Origin: Neurospora crassa OR74A
Taxonomy: Eukaryota; Ascomycota; Sordariomycetes; Sordariales; Sordariaceae
Assembly: GCF_000182925.2 (NCBI RefSeq)
Contig: NC_026504.1
Location: 2,356,001-2,420,000, forward strand
Length of the DNA stretch: 64,000 nucleotides
Reading direction: 5' to 3'
Made by a program: the position numbers and the translations under genes. The notes beneath the pieces were generated by a model. The model ran no database searches. It worked only from the letters and a program-made list of their open reading frames with translations, and had not been told where the DNA came from. This document shows, piece after piece, positions 23,511 to 34,539 of this stretch. Positions within the stretch are counted from its first letter, which is position 1, and each line of letters opens with the position of its first letter.

Positions 23511-26500
23511 TCACACAAAGCCCCTCATCCCCTTGAAGGCAGGAAGACTCGACTTTTTCTTCTCAGGCTTATCTTCTTTCTTGTCCTTGCGCTCCTTCTT
23601 GAGAGCGTTCGCAAGTACCCCTGTTCCACCTCACAGTTAGCGGCTTTACTTAACCTAAACGTGGACAGAGATAGTGCCTTACCCTTTCCGTGGTGCCTTT
23701 CGACAATTGGACTGGTTCTTTGAGACGAGCGACTGGACGTATCACCGCTCATTCCAGCTCCAGGGGGAGTTCCTGGACGGCGTATCGAAGTTGGTGAGGA
23801 AACGGAGCTTTGTCTTGTTGCTGGTATTAACGAGGGGGTAGCACTTCGGAAGATACCTTCGACACTATCTGTGTCAGAGAATCCTCGATTTACCGTTCGA
23901 GATATAACCGGACTGCCTGATCTAGGCGTCATTGCTTCTGATCCGCCATACAAAAGAGCCGATTGACTCTCGTTGGCAAGAATTTTGCTGGACAGCTCTT
24001 CATTCGTAGACCTGAGATCCAGAAGAGACCCCTCCAACTCGGTACATTTTCGCTTCATTACATCGCATTCTCTCTGTAGCTCCATCTGCTTCGCTCTGCT
24101 TGTAGCGAGAGCGGATTCGAATACGGCCACCACATTGTCGACGTTCCTGCTTTGACTCTCCTTGACAACCTTGGCCAACTGATCACTAAGGTCTGCAATC
24201 CGCGATTCGTAGTGCTTCCTCATTCTCTCGATTTGCAGCTCGTGTGCGGTAACTTGCTGCGACAACTGCTCTGCCCGAGCTTCGGCCAAGGTAGCGCTCT
24301 CTATCGCTTGTTGCATTTTCAATTCCTTGCCGTGGTATGCACGCTCTGATTCGGTGAGACGCGCTACTTCACCCTTTAGCCTGTCGATCTCTTCTGTGCT
24401 AATGTCAATTGCCTCGTTGCTCTGCTTGTACTGCAGCATTGTTTTCTCGGCCAAGTCAGCAGCGCTACGCAGTCGCTCGCACTCTCTCTGGCACTCTTCA
24501 AGCTGGTGTGTCAAGGCGAGCTTTTCCGCTGCCCACTTCTTCTGTTCCTCGCGCAACGCCCGTAACTTGGTCGAGAGATCACTCTCCCACTTCTTAGCAA
24601 TGCTTCTGCGGTGGTCAAACTCCTTCTTCACTTGTGCTTCGCCTCGTTTGGCTTCGTCAAGCCTTTGTCTCAGACTTCGGTTTGCCATGACAAGATTTTG
24701 CGTCTCAGCTTCGGTGGCAGCTTCTCTGACTTGTTTACGACGCAGTTCCCCCATATGTATCATGTGTTGCTGCTTGATATATCGCTCAAACTGCAAATCA
24801 TTGAGAAGTAACAGATTCTGGTGGTAGAGAAGTGAGACATAATTGTTTGCTTCACCAGCGGGCAGTGGTTGGTTGAGAGAATCAGACGATGTCTCAACCT
24901 GCCCTTGGCTTTTATCCCCTACAACCTCCTGGGTTCCGAGGGCTAGCGAGGGTACACTGGCATTTGCTAGTGACTGACGAAGCCCAGATATGCTGGCCTT
25001 ATACGTGACAAGCCTATCATGGAGTTGCGTGTGTGGAGCCGACTGCAGTTGATGAGGTGAGAGGACAGGACTCTCAGCAACTTCCTGGCCACCAAGGGAA
25101 ACCTGATCAGACAAATGATTTGTGCTATCAGCTTGCTGACTTGCAGCGTCGATGATCGGACCATGCAAAGAAGGTTCTCTAGATGGTTCAACTTGTGAGC
25201 GCACTATGCTGGGCGTGGACTCAACCCCAGATGAAACACCTCCACGGTCCAACGACCCATTGAGGATGGCCTCCATGTCGTCTTCCCCAAGTTCTTCTCC
25301 AGCTACTTGATCCAAGCCCACGGGTAGTGGCGTGGTATTGCGAGCATCGGGAGAGTTGTGTTTAGACTCTAAGGAAAGAGCCATACACTCAGCAAGAACT
25401 TCATCCGCCTCACTGTTAAGCCATCGGCTCATATCCGTCTTCTCCGAGTCAATTGTCAGGTTGTAGAAGTTCGGATGCAAAAGGTGTTGTTTTCTGAATC
25501 TCTCGGACCTATCCCGGATTTCCATGGCCTGGACATCGATATCGTCGTCGTTGTTCGCATGACGCAAGTATCGCTGTGGCTTGCGGATGTAGTCGAGAAA
25601 ATTTATGGGATATAAGCCGTACAGGACAGTAAAATACCCTGACAGGTAGGGGATCGAGCTTCCGTCATGATCTGGATCAAGAAGCACTCTCTCCCAGGTA
25701 ACTTCACTGGATCCGCCTTCCGGCCCGATTTCGGTGTGCTCTTGCGCAAAATAGCTATCCCTATCCCAGAATAGAAGTCTAGCGTAAATGTTGAACAGTT
25801 TGGATAAGAACGGTACGAGCGAGCTGGGTATGTAAGGCAGAAGCATGATTAACGCCACCAGAGCCATGGTGACAGTGGCTGTCGACTCGTCTTTTTGTAA
25901 AGAGTTGAGAATGTTGTTGAATAGTGGTGATTGTAGAACAACATGAAGGTGTGGAGGTTGGCTCTGAACGAAATCGCATAGCAAGCTCAATGCAAAGTTA
26001 CGATATTCTCTCTTAACGAAATACCGATCCAAGCAAGTCATGAAGCCCTATTGAGCGATTAGTCAAGAGCAGCATATGCGAGGAAAAGGGCTAATGCCAA
26101 CCTTGGGATCCTTCTTTCCGAAGGCCATTAAAGCCTTCTTCACCATGCGGTCCTTGAAGTCCGCCATCGGAACACAGTTTATCTGGCTTGCACGGGCGTC
26201 CATCCATCTACTCAGCAGACGTTCAGTGAAGGGAGCAAGGCTAGCCTCAGACGAGTTTGACGATCCATCGAACTGGTCAATCATGAGCAGGTCCAATGTG
26301 TTCGAGGCAACTTCACGAGCCAAGCCCTTTTCTTGTCCGACGTATTCCAAGACGGGGTCAAGAAGTCTATCCCACCACTCGAAGATCCTGGCAGGCGTCT
26401 TCATGGCGGGACGAAGTTCCCGTAGAATCGCAAGAAAGGCGGCATATTTTTCGGGCTGGTTCTCGACGTTCTTGGTGTAGATGGCGAGAAGCTCCTCGTT

Positions 26501-26750
26501 CAACCGGTCTGCAGCTCCATCTTCGGCGTGCTCGTGCCGATCCAGATAATTGCTAATCAAAGTGGTGAGCTCATCGGGGAGAGGTAGGTTTGGTGTCTGG
26601 ATGAAGCTAGTGAGAGCCTTGGTGAGATCCTTGGCAGACCTAGTTCACGATTATGGCTTGTCAGACTCTGCATCAATCATAGGGACCTGTAAGTCGATGC
26701 TGGACAAGCGATCACTGGATGCTCGGGCAGACTTACCCAGATGAGGCCAT
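23511..26750 (-). CDS. tsc1: Hamartin / TSC1 homologue
   Basis: The product matches hamartin, which with tuberin (TSC2) forms the complex that stimulates GTP hydrolysis by Rheb and so restrains TORC1. The model has four exons: 26,737-26,750; 26,102-26,639; 23,683-26,047; 23,511-23,620 (1,008 residues). Exon 1 codes MASSG, and the frame then runs SAKDLTKAL. Intron 1 starts GTAAGT; intron 2 has the unusual donor GTTGGC but a good branch site and joins ...KKDP-K to GFMTCLDRYF; intron 3 starts GTAAGG. The N-terminal half is the helical hamartin domain. The motif NNYVSLLYHQNLLLL begins a long coiled coil, roughly residues 590-880, and the tail is Lys-rich (KKERKDKKEDKPEKKK). It is divergent from the DJ-1-like gene. 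Confidence 0.9.
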
Positions 26751-28543
26751 CGTGATCGGCGGGGTAGCGAGCACATGCACTCAAAGGTACGGTCCTGTCG
26801 CGTTTCGATGTTGGGAGCTTCCCGAGTCGCCGTTGGTCATTGGGCGCCCAGGGCTCTCGGAAAGCCGTAATACGGACCCGCTCTCTCTTGAAGCGGCAAT
26901 CCAAGGATGAAGGTTCCTGTGAGATCAGGCGATTGAAAGGGAATGACAGGAACGAAAAGCTGTTGAGTATGCGTGTTGGAACTCGGAGCACGATATGAGG
27001 GTCTCAGTGGTGTACCCAACCGAGGCTGGCGAATTGGATGCCACAATCTCCGCCCAATCTTCCGGCGATCACTCCCGCAAGGCTGCCAGACTGTCCCGCA
27101 CGATCTGAGGCTGCTCGAGGCGGCTCCGGAAGTGGCGCTCTGCAACGGCCCCTCCTTTTCGCTTATCAGAACTGTACGCTCTGGACAGCCCAGATGTCAG
27201 ACCGACAGGTCTAGTGGTACCTAGCTTGAGATACCTATCTTGAGGTACCTAGGTTGTATCTCCCACGAAGGAGCTGTATCAGGCACCTCTACGCTGTGGT
27301 GATGTTTTGCGTAACCGCGGCGGTAACCAGTTAGTCAGTGAAGCTCCAGCTCCCGACCCCTGAGATGCAACAGCGCGACACGGCAATTGGTCTCAATGCC
27401 TCGATCAGAGTGATGGGAGGTTCAAAAAAAGGGACGGGAATGGCGTGTTCTTGATCCAACTGCCTAGGCGGTCTAGGTGGTCAATTGTACCGTGATTTGA
27501 ATTGAGCCAGGGGGCTTTGGTCGTTGTTCCTGTCTTGCCCTGTCGTCCCAGGGGTCACAATGGGATGTTTGGTCGCATAACGAGTGGAATCCATCCGTTG
27601 AATCGTGCCACTGCCTGCCCTGGGGGCCCTCTCGACTGCAGGTGGCTCCCGAACACGTCCACTCCAAATTTCAACAGCTGTCCGGCATGCGGCACCTGCC
27701 CAAAGAACAGACCACACATCAGGTCGTCCAGCTCCACTACGACTGCGGGGCAGCTGCGATGGAAAAAGGACCCGCCTGTCAGCAGGTGACCCCCGGTCGC
27801 TTCCGGGCTTGGTGCCCGTGCACCAAGCTCTTTTGGCTCAACGCTACCCCGCATTTTCAACGCACGTCAGGTCCCACCAAGTGGGGTTCTCGAACAACCT
27901 AAGCTCCAGGACCTGGATGTGCAGCGGGGGCGGGTGGTACGACTGCCGCTACGGCACGCACCATTCCTTTCTGAGGTGTAAGTGAGGTTCCATCCAATTC
28001 ACCATCGAGGTTCTCTGCCGCAAAGCTTGCCGGCCGCGGATGCAACCGACTGCTTGCGGACCGGAGGTGCACCTCATTGACTGGTACTCTGCTCTTCCCC
28101 GGAGAGGGAGCGGACGATCTGAGCTTTCATGTCCAGGTTGGTACGTCTGAGCCCTTGCTCGATCCCATCCCCTCCTCACGTGAGGTGATCATCTGGCACG
28201 ATGCCCTCTTTCTTGTGAGTGTAGTCATCATGGTTCCTATCCCCCTCCTCAGCGGGCTCTGTCCATTGAGGTACGTCTCGCCTCATTTAAGAAGGAGCTT
28301 CCCGTGCACCCCGCGGCCACCCATTTTGTCCTGTTCAGTCCATCTCACAAAGGTGATATCATATACGTCTCTACAGATTCATATCAACACGCGATCTTTG
28401 AGAGAGCATTCCATCCTCCAAGACATTTCACAATCCTCGAATTCTATCTTTGTCGGTAGTTCACGGCCTGCCACATCGTCAGACCATTGCAATCCATTCT
28501 TCTCACTTACTTCTGACTTAAACACCACAACAAGGTCGTCAAG
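26751..28543. other. Intergenic region between divergent tsc1 and DJ-1-like gene
   Basis: It is 1.8 kb of ordinary, GC-balanced sequence without a supportable gene. Short open frames of 60-130 codons occur on both strands, but none resembles a family or has credible splice context. It should hold both 5' leaders and promoters. A pyrimidine-rich leader precedes the DJ-1-like start. A 12-bp palindrome is listed separately. Confidence 0.6.
28174..28185. promoter_or_regulatory. Perfect palindrome CCTCACGTGAGG (E-box core)
   Basis: This 12-base perfect palindrome contains CACGTG, the core bound by bHLH factors. It lies 360 bp upstream of the DJ-1-like start codon. A regulatory role is inferred only. 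Confidence 0.35.
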
Positions 28544-29553
28544 ATGGCACACAAATCGTCTGCAGTGGCTGATGAGCCCATTGACGTTCTCTTCGCCCTG
28601 CATCCCAAGTTTAACCTCATGGACTTTGCTGGCCCTCTCGAGGTCCTTACCACCGCTCTGCACGAGGCCAATGATCCTTGTAAGTCAGCCATACGTCATA
28701 CCCTCGATCCTTTACGTCCCTGTCGAGGACCAAATGGCTGATGTTGGGTTTATGATACAGCCTCCAGAGCCTTCGAAATCACCGTCGCCGCCGGCGAGTC
28801 CACCGTTCTCTCAGACCAGGGAGTCGCCATCCAGTCCCAGATCACCTGGAAGGAGGCCCACGAGCGCCTATCAGAATTCGACGTCCTCGTTGTCGTCGGC
28901 GGCAACGTTAATGATGCCATCTTGAAGGCCAAGGCCGAGCCCATGCCCCTCATCACTGCCTACTCTGAGATTCAGAAGGCCGATCCCACTCGCGAGCGTA
29001 CCCTGCTTTCTATCTGCACCGGATCCATCTTCTTGGCCGAACTTGGTATCCTGTCTGGTCTTTCTGCGACCACCCACCCTGACTATATGACCCAGTTCGA
29101 GAATCTCTGCAGCCATTCGGCAGTCCGTGATCTTACCGAGCGTACCGATGTCATTGAAGATGCCCGATACGTGGTGAACAACTTGCGCTTCGACATTGGA
29201 GACGAGGATGAGAATCCCTACGTGCGACGCAAATCTGACGCTGGCCGCCGTCCTTCCAATGCCCGGTGAGTGCTGATACCTTCGTTCATCTAGCAAGAAA
29301 CTCTACTGAAACCGTTCACAGAAAGGGATCTATGTCCTTCAAGGGTGCCACGCGTCGCGAATCTATTGCCCGCCGCGCAGCGATGCGCCTAGGTGGACTC
29401 CGTGTTATTACGAGTGGGGGAGTGACCGCTGGCCTGGATGCAGCTCTGTATCTGGTCAGCGTTATGGTTTCTGAGGAATCTGCTAATGAAGTTGCCCGTG
29501 TCATGCAATGGACTTGGACCAAGGGCGTTGTTGTTGATGGTCTTGATGTTTAA
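28544..29553 (+). CDS. DJ-1/PfpI (class I glutamine amidotransferase-like) family protein
   Basis: Three exons (28,544-28,679; 28,761-29,265; 29,322-29,553) give 290 residues. Donors are GTAAGT and GTGAGT. The fold signature is clear: PIDVLFALHPKFNLMDFAGPLEV at the start, VVVGGN at residues 89-94, the nucleophile elbow LLSICTGS with Cys131, and ITSGGVTAGLDAALYLVS at 243-260. DJ-1/PfpI members act as glyoxalases, deglycases, isonitrile hydratases or redox chaperones; the substrate cannot be told here. An insertion of about 75 residues (160-235) separates the elbow from the last strand, is charged, and carries RRKS, RRPS and RRES. The start follows GTCAAG with a purine at -3. It probably forms a cytosolic dimer. 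Confidence 0.88.
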
Positions 29554-30096
29554 AGCGAGGCGCCGGTAGTTACACAAGATGGTCTCGGTTATGGAAGGGA
29601 AACCGCTTCACATGGAACTGTATTTCATCGAAGGATCAAAAGGCATACGAGGACAGAAATAATCATTTGAAATGAAATAAAAGCTGGTAATCAATCTCTT
29701 CTGACGATGCATCCTGCAAATTTCTCCCGTCGTTCTTCCGTCGTCGCGGTTGAAGATGGAGCAGGGAGTATGGCGCAGGGGTCTTTCACCCAAAACTAAA
29801 GTTTACACTAAGGTAGTCTCTAGGCCCACTCAGCCCACTTTCACCGGTGCGGGAGCTTGAGAGCTCCACTAGGTACGCGGAGGATGTTCTCCACCAGGTC
29901 CCCCTCACGAGGCCGCCAGCTGGCGTCGGTCCGGGGGGGATGCGGAAAATATTGTCGAAACCGGGAATCGCCAATCTTTCAATCGGCCGGCTGCTCCAGA
30001 TTCTCAGGTGCTGTGAGTACGGATCCCCGGCGCGATCTCACTCATTGACAAGGCGCATTCCCTCCCGTCCTTCGTATACCCACCAGATCCGGCACA
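29554..30096. other. Intergenic region, DJ-1-like gene to uL23m gene
   Basis: It is 543 bp with no gene seen. It should contain the 3' end of the DJ-1-like transcript (an AATAAAA-like AAATAAAAG near 29,675) and the promoter of the downstream ribosomal protein gene. Confidence 0.6.
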
Positions 30097-30973
30097 ATGG
30101 CCTCCGTAGCGAAAACGGGTGCTGAGGCACTGAGGAATGCCCCCTTTAGGGTGGGCAAGAAGCAGATCTTCCTGTAAGAAAGATATACCAAATCTGCGAT
30201 GCGATTACGCTCGTTATACCTGCACAGTCCGCCTCTCCCTCACTGCAAAAAGCTCCCGTTCTGTTCCCCTAGAGTTCGTGATATCGCAGACATGACACCC
30301 CATCCATCCGTCTCGTTTACCAGACTTCGGAGCCGGCCCTAACAAAGTGATGGTAACCAACAGGCCAAACCACGTCATCACGTTCGTCCGCCCGCTGCCC
30401 AAGCAGCCGCCTAACCTCGCGACCTTCATCGTCCCCCTCGAGTTCAACAAGCTCGACCTGCGCGACTACCTCTACCATGTCTACAACGTCGAGGTGACGG
30501 GTGTCCGCTCCTTCGTCAACCAGCGCATGCACGAGCAGAGACACGGCGATGTCGGCAACTGGCGCCGCCCCAAGTCGCAAAAGATGATGATCGCCGAGCT
30601 GGCCAAGCCGTTCGTCTGGCCCAAGCCGCCCGCTGAGGATGCCCGCGAAGCATTCGACTACGCCATGTGGAAGAAGCAGAAGACGGCGCAGGAGCAAGAT
30701 ACTAAATTCCAGGGCATCAGGGCCCAGGGTGAGGTCGTACCGCCGTCGCAGTTCGAGGTGACCAAGGACCGCAAGGCTATCAAGGCACGGCAGAGCAAGT
30801 TCCTCTCGGGTGAGGAGACATGGGCGCCCGGAAAGGTCAACGCATTTCTGAATTCGAAGATTGTGCCGGAGGAGGAGGGATGGTCCGAAGTAGAAGAGAA
30901 CCTGCCTTTGGATGAGTCGGCGGAGTCTGCCGCGGAGGAGAGCAGCAGCAAAGGTTCGGAGACTAGGCAATGA
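30097..30973 (+). CDS. MRP20: Mitochondrial large-subunit ribosomal protein uL23m (Mrp20/MRPL23 family)
   Basis: Two exons (30,097-30,173; 30,364-30,973) separated by a 190-nt intron with GTAAGA donor and CAACAG acceptor encode 228 residues. The join restores KKQIFL-PNHVITFVRP, the start of the conserved uL23m domain, continued by LATFIVPLEFNKLDLRDYL and HVYNVEVTGVRSFVNQ. Such proteins bind 23S-type rRNA near the exit of the mitoribosome tunnel. The C-terminal third is acidic and Ser/Glu-rich, typical of fungal versions. An in-frame ATG at 30,347 lies inside the intron and is not used in this model. The gene converges with the METTL4-like gene, with 295 bp between stop codons. Confidence 0.85.
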
Positions 30974-31268
30974 ATATGAGGGCCAGCCTTCTTGACTGTG
31001 TTGCAGCTATCGCATTGGGTTCTGGGCTGAGTAGGGAATGGGTGGGACGAAGGGAAGTGACAGAGCGGGGAAAATTTAATCGTTCATACAAAAAGAAACG
31101 ATAATCTTGGAGCGGATAGAACTGGCTTGGCGGGAATCTGATTGTATGATATATGACGCACCTGTTGGACGGGACATTTGCGATTTTACCGTGTAACATG
31201 TAGGATACGATATAGAAGTAGACCGGGAGCAGCACTAGAAGGCGTTCCGGTTGTCTATACTGCTTGCC

Positions 31269-32450
31269 TCATCGTTCTTTTAATGGAACGGGCAGCCCTT
31301 CTTCTTTTTCTTCTTCTTTTTCCGCAACGAGTTCTACCCAACGACTACGGTGCTGAAATAGCAGACACTGGTCGCCCCAGCTCCACCACCCTGCCGTCAG
31401 GTTCCGGGCAAAAACCTCCAAAGCTTGATAATCGGGCGGCAGAAGGTCGGCGAACAAACCTCGTAAATTGGGTTTCCTGGAATGGAGGTCCGGCACTGTT
31501 ACGATGACCTTGGTCTCTATAGGGCTTCGTTTCTTGACACCCGGACCGGTTCCACGTTTCCTCGCGAGCAGAAGTCGTTCCCACGGTTTCCTCCAGGCGC
31601 AATCAAGACTCACAATGGGCTCTCCGCCGGTGGTCACCTTCAGCCATATCCACTCGCCGATCAGTTCGACTTGCCACTCATCGAAGATACCCTTTGGGCA
31701 TGTGAGAAGCTCGGCGGCTCGCGCCGAGTTCGTAACCCATACAGCTACGAGACCGTCCTCGGATAAGTGCGATGCGACAGGAATCTGGGAAAGAAGGTCC
31801 CTTATAGAGTCCGCGTCACGCGCCGGTTGGTAGATGCCCCTTTTCCTCTTTGCGGATCGGTTAGGCCAGGGCGGATCCATGAGGATCAGATCAAATTTCT
31901 TGGGCGCCGTCGCGAGAAACTGAGATCTCCGAGACTCCACCGTGCCAAGCAGGTAATGAGATGCCTTTGGAATGGTGTAATGGGAGAGGTCTGGCGGCGC
32001 CTCACCAGAGGCATCGTCAAAGCTTTTGGCATTGTCTGAGACGTTAAAAACCTCTCCGTCAGGACCCCGCTTCCCGTTCCGGTTGACTGCCGTCGTTAGG
32101 CGATTTATCCTTGGCAGACATTGACGCGGTAAACACCATTCTCCGTGATAGGAATGCTGAATGTCTTCCAAGGCCGACTCGGCAGCGGAACGGGCCATCA
32201 GTTTCGCTATGTGATCGGAAGCAGATGGAGCAGCGCTGGCCGGGGATGATTGCGATTTCGACTTGGGCTCCGGAGTCGGAAACGGGGAGGACGGAGGTTC
32301 TGCCGAAATCAGGGTCCGTAGCTTCAGCGGAGTAAGCGCGCCATCATCAAGCTCTCTTGGGAGAAGCTGAGCTTCCTCGATTGAACGAGGCAGATCCAGC
32401 AGGAACACTGTTCGATTATCGTTGTGATATAGAACAGATGAGTGAACCAT
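31269..32450 (-). CDS. MT-A70 family adenine methyltransferase, METTL4-like
   Basis: A single exon of 393 residues. The C-terminal half is an MT-A70 domain: KKFDLILMDPPWPNRS with the DPPW catalytic box at residues 192-195, SEDGLVAVWVTN, IGEWIWLKVTTGGEPI, KPWERLLLARK, and KPNLRGLFADLLPP followed by ALEVFARNLTAGWWSWGDQ. DPPW plus an NRS-KRKR context places it nearer METTL4 than METTL3/IME4. METTL4 proteins methylate adenine N6 in snRNA or DNA; the substrate here is unknown. The N-terminal 180 residues are low-complexity Ser/Pro-rich. I chose the ATG at 32,450. The frame stays open to another ATG at 32,756 inside a transposon repeat (see findings). Only 236 bp separate the chosen start from DNA transposon copy B. 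Confidence 0.85.
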   Translation of the reverse strand: MVHSSVLYHNDNRTVFLLDLPRSIEEAQLLPRELDDGALTPLKLRTLISAEPPSSPFPTPEPKSKSQSSPASAAPSASDHIAKLMARSAAESALEDIQHSYHGEWCLPRQCLPRINRLTTAVNRNGKRGPDGEVFNVSDNAKSFDDASGEAPPDLSHYTIPKASHYLLGTVESRRSQFLATAPKKFDLILMDPPWPNRSAKRKRGIYQPARDADSIRDLLSQIPVASHLSEDGLVAVWVTNSARAAELLTCPKGIFDEWQVELIGEWIWLKVTTGGEPIVSLDCAWRKPWERLLLARKRGTGPGVKKRSPIETKVIVTVPDLHSRKPNLRGLFADLLPPDYQALEVFARNLTAGWWSWGDQCLLFQHRSRWVELVAEKEEEKEEGLPVPLKER

Positions 32451-32686
32451 AGTCACTGAACTGATCCAGCCTAGATGGAATAGAGATCTGATCAAACCGG
32501 TTGTGCCCGGGCTGGGGGTGAAGGGACCCCAGTTTGTCACTGCACCCCGCAAAAACAGAAGCAGAGACGGGAGCCGGAGGGCGGAGGGATAATTCAGGTC
32601 GAAATCCAGGGCAAAGAACAGTAGGATTCCCGACTGGTCGTTAGTAGTGCATCCGCCGCAAGGTTCCGTCCAGTCACGATCATGTG

Positions 32687-32755
32687 TTCCCACACTCAAT
32701 CGCCTGTACAGTCTTGGCAAGAGGTATATATACGTACACACACACACACACCGCA
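32687..32755 (+). repeat. Left TIR of DNA transposon copy B
   Basis: It starts TTCCCACACTCAATCGCC and ends in a CA run and CCGCA. It is the inverted match of 36,955-37,023. Confidence 0.9.
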
Positions 32756-33399
32756 TTTAACAAATCTGGCCATTTGACATCGCTTTACACGACTCAACTC
32801 AATCGTTTAACATCGAAATCTGGCCAAAACTAGTGCAAAAAGTCGATATTTTAATGCTCTACGTCGTACAGTTATCTATTTTAATATTTATATTATCTTT
32901 TAAACCGTTATTAATATAGTACGCTACCCTAATACCCGCTAGAAGGTATTAATAATAATAATACTAATAAATAACAAACATCCAAATAATATTACTAAAA
33001 CTACTAGTATAAATATAAGGAGTATATAGAAATATAAGCGTACTTTATTGGATATTAGTAAAGTATTTTTACTATTGTAAATTTCCTAAAATATTAAAAA
33101 GCTTCCTATATAGGCGTTCAAAGTATAATGTATATTATATTACTCTTTATACTTTATTAATTGTAATTAATATTATAAAGGAAGTTATAAACCTCTTTGT
33201 ATTAAAACCCGATTTATACTTCGACGAAATCTATACTTTTCTAACTAACGAATATAATATATATATTTCAACCGAAACTGTACGGCGGCACCTTCGATAG
33301 AAGAAATAGAAGAAGAAGCAATTCTATATAAAAGTATTACAATAATCCCCTATATTAGTAGCTAAATAAATATTAAAAATCTCTTTATTTACTATAAAA

Positions 33400-34010
33400 A
33401 TATTTATATTCTATAACGAATTTAGTACAAACCGAAGGGACGGTGCTTGTTATATTAGCTAGGCACTCTGCAGCGCTATTATAATAGTATTAAGCAAGTT
33501 CGTATATAGTATATAATATTACCTCCTTCTAATTATTATAATAAATAGGCTATTTAATATACTAGTATTTAGAAGTACAACAGACTCAACTAGGGTCTAG
33601 GACTAAATAGTAAAATACCTACTCCCTAAAATAAATCTATTTCCTAATTGCAATAGTATTTTAATAATAAATAACGCTAATTAATACCCCTGTACCGAAC
33701 TCCAATATATATATAATTAGAAGGGGGTTCTATTATAGTATTTACTACTGTACTCTCCCGAATTTAACCCTATCGAAATATACTTTAGCAATTTTAAATA
33801 GCAATTTAAAAGGGTATATTATAATAAGGACGGTAATAAAATATCAAATAACGATTTTACTACGTTTCTTAAGCGATTAGCGTAGGATGTAGGGTATAGA
33901 GTATAATAAATCCGTAACTATTTTAAGAATGTAAAACTAATAATAAATTGATTTAATAATATTAATAAAGAGTATAGCGAACTATATACTAATGAGCTAG
34001 TCGAATATAG
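33400..34010 (+). pseudogene. IS630/Tc1-type DDE transposase remnant in copy B
   Basis: Reading through stops gives LFPNCNSILIINNANQ near 33,640 (a former VIDNA-type second acidic site) and LLYSPEFNPIEIYFSNFK near 33,755, the signature of the DDE_3 superfamily whose last residue here is the catalytic Glu/Asp. NNDFTTFLKRLA and RNYF-NVK follow. The corresponding part of copy A, on the opposite strand, is damaged at different positions. Confidence 0.75.
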
Positions 34011-34539
34011 AAAGACGGGTACTATATTTAGGCGGTAATAGAGAGTATAAAAGGGAAAAATAGATTTATATATATTAAATTGAATTGTATATTAAAAATA
34101 CTAGAAATACTAGAAATACTAAAAGTGTTAGAAGTACTAAAAGTGCCAAAAATCGTATTTATCTATATAATAATACTAAAATACTAAAAACCCCCCTCTT
34201 TCGCTATAAATCGATTCGTAATATTATTATCGCTTACTAGGACTATTAGTAATAGTATTACCTACTATAGAAGCGAGAGCTCTAATAATATTGTATTTGA
34301 GTATAATATTAAATTATAAATTTAAAATATATACTAATTAATTAAGTTACAGCAATAGAGGTTAGAGGGTATATTTACTATAGTTTAACTATATTGCCAA
34401 TACCGTATATTTAATTTTAAGGAAGTTTTTAATACTGTCCTTAAATACCGTATAGAAATCGTAACTAAACCCCAGCCTTGTAAACTACTCTACCGGCTAC
34501 TCTCTAAATACGAATATATTAGGCAGTGCTTCCTTATTC

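Noticed and set aside
28077-28925. Plus-strand open frame of 282 codons before and across the DJ-1-like gene
   Set aside because: It runs through the leader, exon 1 and intron 1 in another frame and is Ser/Pro-rich without homology; the DJ-1 frame explains the locus.
30347-30364. ATG at 30,347 as start of uL23m
   Set aside because: It lies in the intron; the exon at 30,097 with a proper donor restores the conserved KKQIFLPNHV join.
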